Assembly (NCBI RefSeq): GCF_003418935.1
Contig: NZ_QVMT01000001.1
Span: 1,153,883 to 1,217,882, forward strand
From: Emticicia sp. C21
Lineage (GTDB): Bacteria > Bacteroidota > Bacteroidia > Cytophagales > Spirosomataceae
Direction of reading: 5' to 3'
Length of the DNA: 64,000 nucleotides
A program made the position numbers and the translations under genes. The notes under the pieces are model-generated. The model saw only the letters and a list, made by a program, of their open reading frames with translations, was not told the DNA's origin and ran no database searches. Of this stretch, positions 59,588 to 64,000 are shown one piece after another; the first letter of the stretch is position 1, and each line of letters begins with the position of its first letter.

Positions 59588-62500
59588 ATGAAAAAAAATA
59601 TCCTTTTGCTATTATTCATCATTCCTATTATGCTCTATGCACAGGCACCGCCGGGGATTCCCTATCAGGCCATTGCAAGAAACGGGAGCGGGAATGTGCT
59701 GGTCAACCAGAACATCAGTGTGCGGTTCAATATTCTTTCAGGGGGCATCAATGGGACAATTGTTTATGCAGAAACACACACTGTTACCACCAACAACCTG
59801 GGTCTGTTTACACTAACGGTAGGAAACGGGACAGCACAGACAGGAACTTTCGGAGGAATCAACTGGAGCAATGGCAGTCAATTTCTACAAGTAGAAATTG
59901 ACCCCAATGCCGGAAGCAATTATATTAACCTGGGGGCAAGTCAGATGATGAGTGTCCCTTATGCCCTATATGCAGCTACCAGCGGCACCCCAGGCGCCAC
60001 AGGGCCAACGGGACCACAGGGACCCATAGGCCCGACAGGCAATACCGGAGCCACAGGCGCGGTAGGACCAACCGGAGCGACCGGGCCACAAGGAGTTGCC
60101 GGACCTACAGGGGCAAGAGGCGCAACAGGTGCTACGGGTGCCAATGGCGCTACAGGACCACAAGGACCAGCAGGACCCCAAGGTATCGCGGGACCTACAG
60201 GAGCCACCGGAGCTACAGGTATAGCAGGTGCTACTGGGCCAGCGGGGGCTAATGGAGCTACCGGGCCACAAGGACCGCAAGGCATCGCAGGACCTACTGG
60301 GCTAACTGGGGCAACAGGACCAGCTGGCACTAATGGAGCAACAGGGCCGCAAGGTATTGCAGGACCTACAGGGGCCACCGGACCAACTGGCGCAACAGGA
60401 CCTCAAGGAATGATCGGCCTTACCGGAGCAAGAGGTGCCACTGGTTCAACAGGTGCTAATGGAGCTACCGGACCAACAGGCCCAGCCGGAGCCAATGGAG
60501 CAACAGGGCCGCAAGGGCCAGCAGGTCCTCAAGGTATTGCAGGACCTACAGGGGCCACCGGACCAACTGGGGCAACAGGTCCTCAAGGAATTATCGGACT
60601 TACCGGAGCAAGAGGTGCCACTGGTTCAACAGGTGCTAATGGAGCTACCGGACCAACAGGACCGCAAGGTATCGCAGGACCAACGGGTGCCACTGGGCCA
60701 GCAGGTACTAATGGAGCTATCGGACCACAGGGGCCAGCAGGACCACAAGGTATCGCAGGACCTACAGGTGCCACCGGACCAACTGGTGCAACAGGACCTC
60801 AAGGAATTATCGGACTTACTGGGGCAAGAGGTGCAACAGGTGCTACGGGTGCCAATGGCGCAACAGGACCAACAGGACCAACAGGAACGCAAGGTATCGC
60901 AGGACCTACAGGGGCCACCGGACCAACTGGTGCAACAGGACCTCAAGGAATTATCGGACTTACCGGAGCAAGAGGTGCCACTGGCGCAACAGGTTCGGCA
61001 GGTGCTAATGGAGCTACCGGACCAACAGGACCAGCAGGACCGCAAGGTATCGCAGGACCTACAGGGGCCACCGGACCAACCGGGGCAACCGGGCCAGCAG
61101 GTGCTAATGGAGCTACCGGACCAACAGGACCAGCAGGACCGCAAGGTATCGCAGGACCTACAGGGGCCACCGGGGCAACAGGTCCTCAAGGAATTATCGG
61201 ACTTACTGGGGCAAGAGGTGCCACTGGTTCAACAGGTGCTAATGGAGCTACCGGACCAACGGGGCCAGCAGGACCACAAGGTATCGCAGGACCAACGGGT
61301 GCCACCGGAGTAACTGGTGCAACCGGGCCAGCAGGTACTAATGGTGCTATCGGACCAACGGGGCCAGCAGGACCACAAGGTATCGCAGGACCTACAGGGG
61401 CCACTGGTGTAACCGGACCAACCGGGGCAACGGGTGCTCAAGGAGTTGACGGACCAACCGGAGCAAGAGGTGCTACAGGTTCAACAGGTGCTAATGGAGC
61501 TACGGGACCAACAGGACCTGCTGGTTTAACTGGTGCTACTGGGCCAACAGGGCCACAAGGGCCTGTCGGACCAACTGGAGCCATTGGTGTAACTGGATAT
61601 ACTGGGGTAACCGGTGCGACTGGAGCCACCGGGCCAACAGGGCCGCAGGGACCACAAGGACTTATAGGGCCGCAAGGGCCTGTCGGACCAACAGGAGCCA
61701 CTGGTGGCACCGGCGCACAAGGGCCTACAGGGGCGGGTGTTCCGACAGGTGGAACGACAGGACAGGTATTGGCTAAAGTAGATAATACTAATTATAATAC
61801 GCAATGGGTTACCCCAAGCAGCGGAGGCAGCTCTGATGCCATAAATATTTATGGAGATGGCTCAGCTGGAGCGCTTACTATTTCAAGTAATACGAACTGG
61901 ACTACCTCGCCACCGGCATCATTCAACTATCAGTTTTCAAGTATAACTGTGAATGCGGGTGTAACATTTACTGTGCCTACGGGAACAAAACTGAGAAGCT
62001 CAGGTAGCGTAACTATTAACGGAACCATAAATGTAGCAGGAGCTGAGCCTTCAACTTTTGCGCCGGGTGAAAAGGGGGTAGCAAGAAATGCCTCAGGAAC
62101 TATCGATGTGTATTCAAGGGCAATAGCGGAAGCGAGTATTCCAAGCTTAATTAATATTCCTCTATACGGAGGCTCGAATGGGGCATACGTAATTACTGGT
62201 GGAGATAATTATGGTGGTTCAGGAGGAGGCACATTCGCTATCTATGCCAAAGGGGCTATAACCATAGCCGGGACAATCAATGCGAATGGAGGAAATGGCA
62301 TTACCAATAATACGGGATCCAACGCCAATGGTTGCGGTGGAGGCGGTGGCGGGATAATAGTTCTGCTATCAAAGACCTCAGTTACTAATTCAGGCGCACT
62401 GAATGCCAAAGGTGGAAATGGTTCGAATGGTATAGTGACTTCAGGCGTTAATGACAGACCTGGCGGTGGCGGTGGTGGTGGCGGCATCGTTATATTTGCT

Positions 62501-62734
62501 GCACCAACTATTACGCAAGGTACTGTAAGTGTATCCGGAGGTGCAGGCGGAGCAAATGATAATAGTGGCGGTAGTGTCAATTCTTCTGCGGCCGGAGCCG
62601 GAGGAGGTTGCGGCGGAAATGGTGGAAGCGCAGGTATTGCCGAAACAGGTGCGCCGAGTATTACTGCCCCGGTACCAGGTTCAGCAGGTAAAATAAAACT
62701 TATCCAAATCAGCAATCCGGAGAATTTGTACTGA
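59588..62734 (+). CDS. Large secreted collagen-like (Gly-X-Thr/Pro repeat) surface protein
   Basis: A 1048-residue exported protein. Signal peptide about 1-18 (MLYAQ). Residues 20-130 form a beta domain common in Bacteroidota surface proteins ([56 protein letters not shown]). Residues 133-717 are about 195 uninterrupted G-X-Y triplets dominated by [12 protein letters not shown] and GIA, with higher-order units ending [19 protein letters not shown]. Thr in the Y position and no hydroxyproline-type context fit bacterial collagen-like stalks, likely trimeric. The C-terminal 330 residues include polyglycine-rich segments ([10 protein letters not shown]) and beta structure. Role: probable surface fibre. 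Confidence 0.88.
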   Translation: MKKNILLLLFIIPIMLYAQAPPGIPYQAIARNGSGNVLVNQNISVRFNILSGGINGTIVYAETHTVTTNNLGLFTLTVGNGTAQTGTFGGINWSNGSQFLQVEIDPNAGSNYINLGASQMMSVPYALYAATSGTPGATGPTGPQGPIGPTGNTGATGAVGPTGATGPQGVAGPTGARGATGATGANGATGPQGPAGPQGIAGPTGATGATGIAGATGPAGANGATGPQGPQGIAGPTGLTGATGPAGTNGATGPQGIAGPTGATGPTGATGPQGMIGLTGARGATGSTGANGATGPTGPAGANGATGPQGPAGPQGIAGPTGATGPTGATGPQGIIGLTGARGATGSTGANGATGPTGPQGIAGPTGATGPAGTNGAIGPQGPAGPQGIAGPTGATGPTGATGPQGIIGLTGARGATGATGANGATGPTGPTGTQGIAGPTGATGPTGATGPQGIIGLTGARGATGATGSAGANGATGPTGPAGPQGIAGPTGATGPTGATGPAGANGATGPTGPAGPQGIAGPTGATGATGPQGIIGLTGARGATGSTGANGATGPTGPAGPQGIAGPTGATGVTGATGPAGTNGAIGPTGPAGPQGIAGPTGATGVTGPTGATGAQGVDGPTGARGATGSTGANGATGPTGPAGLTGATGPTGPQGPVGPTGAIGVTGYTGVTGATGATGPTGPQGPQGLIGPQGPVGPTGATGGTGAQGPTGAGVPTGGTTGQVLAKVDNTNYNTQWVTPSSGGSSDAINIYGDGSAGALTISSNTNWTTSPPASFNYQFSSITVNAGVTFTVPTGTKLRSSGSVTINGTINVAGAEPSTFAPGEKGVARNASGTIDVYSRAIAEASIPSLINIPLYGGSNGAYVITGGDNYGGSGGGTFAIYAKGAITIAGTINANGGNGITNNTGSNANGCGGGGGGIIVLLSKTSVTNSGALNAKGGNGSNGIVTSGVNDRPGGGGGGGGIVIFAAPTITQGTVSVSGGAGGANDNSGGSVNSSAAGAGGGCGGNGGSAGIAETGAPSITAPVPGSAGKIKLIQISNPENLY
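59984..61740 (+). repeat. Collagen-like triplet-repeat DNA within the surface gene
   Basis: About 1.75 kb of degenerate 9-nt (GGN-ACN/CCN-type) units, with longer near-repeats such as the segment from GGACTTACCGGAGCAAGAGG to GGTGCTAATGGAGCTACCGG recurring several times with few changes. This is the kind of sequence that changes length by recombination. It creates several long spurious frames on both strands. Confidence 0.9.
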
Positions 62735-62755
62735 TCTTGTGATAATTACAGCATG

Positions 62756-62791
62756 CCGTCCGATAGTAAACTGTCGGACGGTTTGTTTTTT
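62756..62791 (+). terminator. Terminator of the collagen-like gene
   Basis: CCGTCCGA pairs with TCGGACGG with extra pairing inside the loop, followed by TTTGTTTTTTT. It is 21 bp after the stop codon and just before the convergent Nif3-like gene. Confidence 0.8.
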
Positions 62792-62801
62792 TATTAATTC
62801 C

Positions 62802-63680
62802 CTAATCCCATTTAAAAGGGTCATTCGAAGGGATATGTGTCACCTTCAAATCTGAGATTTTCTTTGTCAGCCATTCAGCAAAATACACCATACCCGGTTC
62901 TTCGCTTACGCTATGGCCTAGTACAATCATGGCGGCTTCATGTCCTAAGCTCTGGCAGTCTCTGATAAACTCTACGGTTTCCCATTCTACGGCCTCTCCT
63001 ACTATAATGACATCAGGCTTTTGATTGACCAGCGTAGACATTTGTCGTGAGCCTCCCCACGCACCCGGTAACAATGCCACTTTTTTGCAAGGCTTATCAT
63101 CCTTGCCTATATATCTTAAATGATTAATTTTTAAGCCCTTTTTAAATAGCTTTACTATATTTTTCAAAGAAGATTCGGGGATATTCAATATAGGAGAACC
63201 AATCTCATAATACTTCAACCAGTCTACACTCTTTGCCACTCCATAACTCACAAAATCGGGCCGCATGGCATGGGCATAATCATGAAAACGCCAGATAGTC
63301 ATATTAAGTTGTTGCAGTAATTCTTCTTTCAGTTTTACCTGCGTATTGTTTTCCACCAGTGTCTTGTTATCGCTACCGTTATAATAAGTAGGCTCATGCA
63401 CAATCAGAAAATTGGCACCTATGCTATGCGCTTTTCTGATTACCTCTACGCTCGGGAACATAGTAGTTACTATTCCACTTACCACCATATCAACGCTGCC
63501 GGCTTTAATGGTATCGTTAGTATTCTTGATAGGTTCACCCGCATAATTTTTAAGAATAGTATCGATAATCTGTTGTACGGTCAGCTTTTCAGCGCCAAAA
63601 GCATTTGTGGATATAGAATCTAAAAGAGCCAGTCCTATCAGGCTTTGAAAACTTTTCTGTATAAATTCGTTTCTTTTCAT
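62802..63680 (-). CDS. Nif3-like dinuclear metal centre protein with N-terminal export-type segment
   Basis: A 292-residue protein of the Nif3/YbgI family: LTVQQIIDTILKNYAGEP, IVTTMFPSVEVIRKAHSIGANFLIVHEPTYYNG (metal-ligand His region), VAKSVDWLKYY and the closing LGHSVSEEPGMVYFAEWLTKK (His and Glu). The first 30 residues (MKRNEFIQKSFQSLIGLALLDSISTNAFGAE) are unusual for the cytoplasmic family and look like a signal peptide, as seen in other Bacteroidota members. Function not established. Confidence 0.87.
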   Translation of the reverse strand: MKRNEFIQKSFQSLIGLALLDSISTNAFGAEKLTVQQIIDTILKNYAGEPIKNTNDTIKAGSVDMVVSGIVTTMFPSVEVIRKAHSIGANFLIVHEPTYYNGSDNKTLVENNTQVKLKEELLQQLNMTIWRFHDYAHAMRPDFVSYGVAKSVDWLKYYEIGSPILNIPESSLKNIVKLFKKGLKINHLRYIGKDDKPCKKVALLPGAWGGSRQMSTLVNQKPDVIIVGEAVEWETVEFIRDCQSLGHEAAMIVLGHSVSEEPGMVYFAEWLTKKISDLKVTHIPSNDPFKWD

Positions 63681-64000
63681 AATTTAATAAATTGGCAGGT
63701 TTGAATAAGATGATTGTTGGCCTAATTTAAATCTTTTTGATAAAATCAACTACATATAACATTATTAAAATAACAACTAAAGATTGCATCCTTATACAGT
63801 CATTTCCTGTTTGAGCACAATTAAAAATCGTGAAAAAATTAAAGTAATTAGAGGCAAAATAACGGATTTTTAATTGTGAACTTGTCTAACATTTTAGTTG
63901 ACGATTTATTTTTCTTACAAAACAGACAGCTATCCCTATAATATTTAGACAAAGCCAGTTTAAAGCTTTAGCCTCATATCTAATTAGTAATGCTTTAAAA
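63681..64000. other. Intergenic, no gene seen to the end of the window
   Basis: AT-rich sequence upstream of the Nif3-like gene. No frame, hairpin or promoter could be supported; a gene may begin beyond 64000. Confidence 0.5.

Noticed and set aside
60400..61700. CRISPR-like periodicity
   Set aside because: The repeats are contiguous coding triplets with no unique spacers and no cas genes nearby.
59959..61804. Several long frames on the other strand and in another frame through the collagen-like gene
   Set aside because: Their proteins are low-complexity Pro/Cys/Ser or Gln/Leu strings that mirror the triplet repeat; they are shadows of the G-X-Y coding frame.
120..63900. tRNA or rRNA genes
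   Set aside because: No cloverleaf with a T-arm GGTTCRA pattern and CCA-like end could be identified; the GGTTCA hits are in simple hairpins.

Overview
The window reads as chromosomal DNA of a Bacteroidota bacterium, most likely order Cytophagales (Spirosomataceae/Leadbetterellaceae-like; genus not determinable from sequence alone). Pointers are many secreted proteins with families typical of that group (DUF2490, DUF3667, DUF2853, DUF4874/DUF4832, DUF1080, secreted M43 proteases, carboxypeptidase-regulatory-like domain), promoters of the Bacteroidota pattern (TTG, about 19-21 nt, then TAnnTTTG), A-rich rather than Shine-Dalgarno leaders, and Cys-ended C-terminal domains. No rRNA, tRNA, insertion sequence with a transposase, prophage or CRISPR array was seen.

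Layout. 1-7 kb: partial FtsX-type permease, Gfo/Idh/MocA oxidoreductase, threonine synthase, carA, a secreted regulatory-domain protein, DUF2007-cdsA. 7-10 kb: convergent LuxR-type response regulator and TPR histidine kinase. 10.2-16.1 kb: a four-gene unit made of two tandem copies of [fibre-like surface protein + secreted M43 metalloprotease], followed by a small LytTR regulator; the unit and the regulator share a palindromic operator at identical spacing from the promoter. 16-19.3 kb: M19 dipeptidase, four-helix-bundle protein, GNAT, nucleotidyltransferase. 19.4-23.3 kb: secreted DUF1080/PA14 protein plus a glucose/sorbosone-dehydrogenase-like propeller fused to a type 1 copper domain. 23.3-31.7 kb: SRPBCC, DUF4874/4832, hydrolase, lipoprotein, clpX, metF, DUF2853. 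31.8-35.6 kb: D-threonine aldolase family, VOC, RidA and GntP genes, interspersed with repeat elements. 35.6-43.1 kb: McrC without McrB, MBL hydrolase, FIST-histidine kinase pair, GHMP kinase, DUF2490. 43.1-46 kb: arsenic region (two Cys-rich small proteins, arsR, arsM, arsC). 46-50 kb: degenerate receiver, lmo0937-like peptide, MFS, DUF3667. 50.1-53.7 kb: Gfo/Idh, sugar isomerase-like and DUF1080 genes, a second 3-keto-sugar-type locus. 53.8-64 kb: secreted unknowns, M23 peptidase, LacI regulator, a Cys-ended secreted protein followed by a 1048-aa collagen-like surface protein, and a Nif3-like protein.

Intergenic space is rich in non-coding inverted-repeat elements: a GTAGAGACG-arm family (five full copies and two solo or partial arms), a CCCTACGGGA family (two clusters), a GGGGTTCA..TGAACCCC hairpin family and three unique elements. 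The most interesting signals are the duplicated fibre/protease cassette with its LytTR operator, the shared Cys-ended C-terminal domain on four secreted proteins, the copper-domain dehydrogenase locus, and the collagen-like protein.
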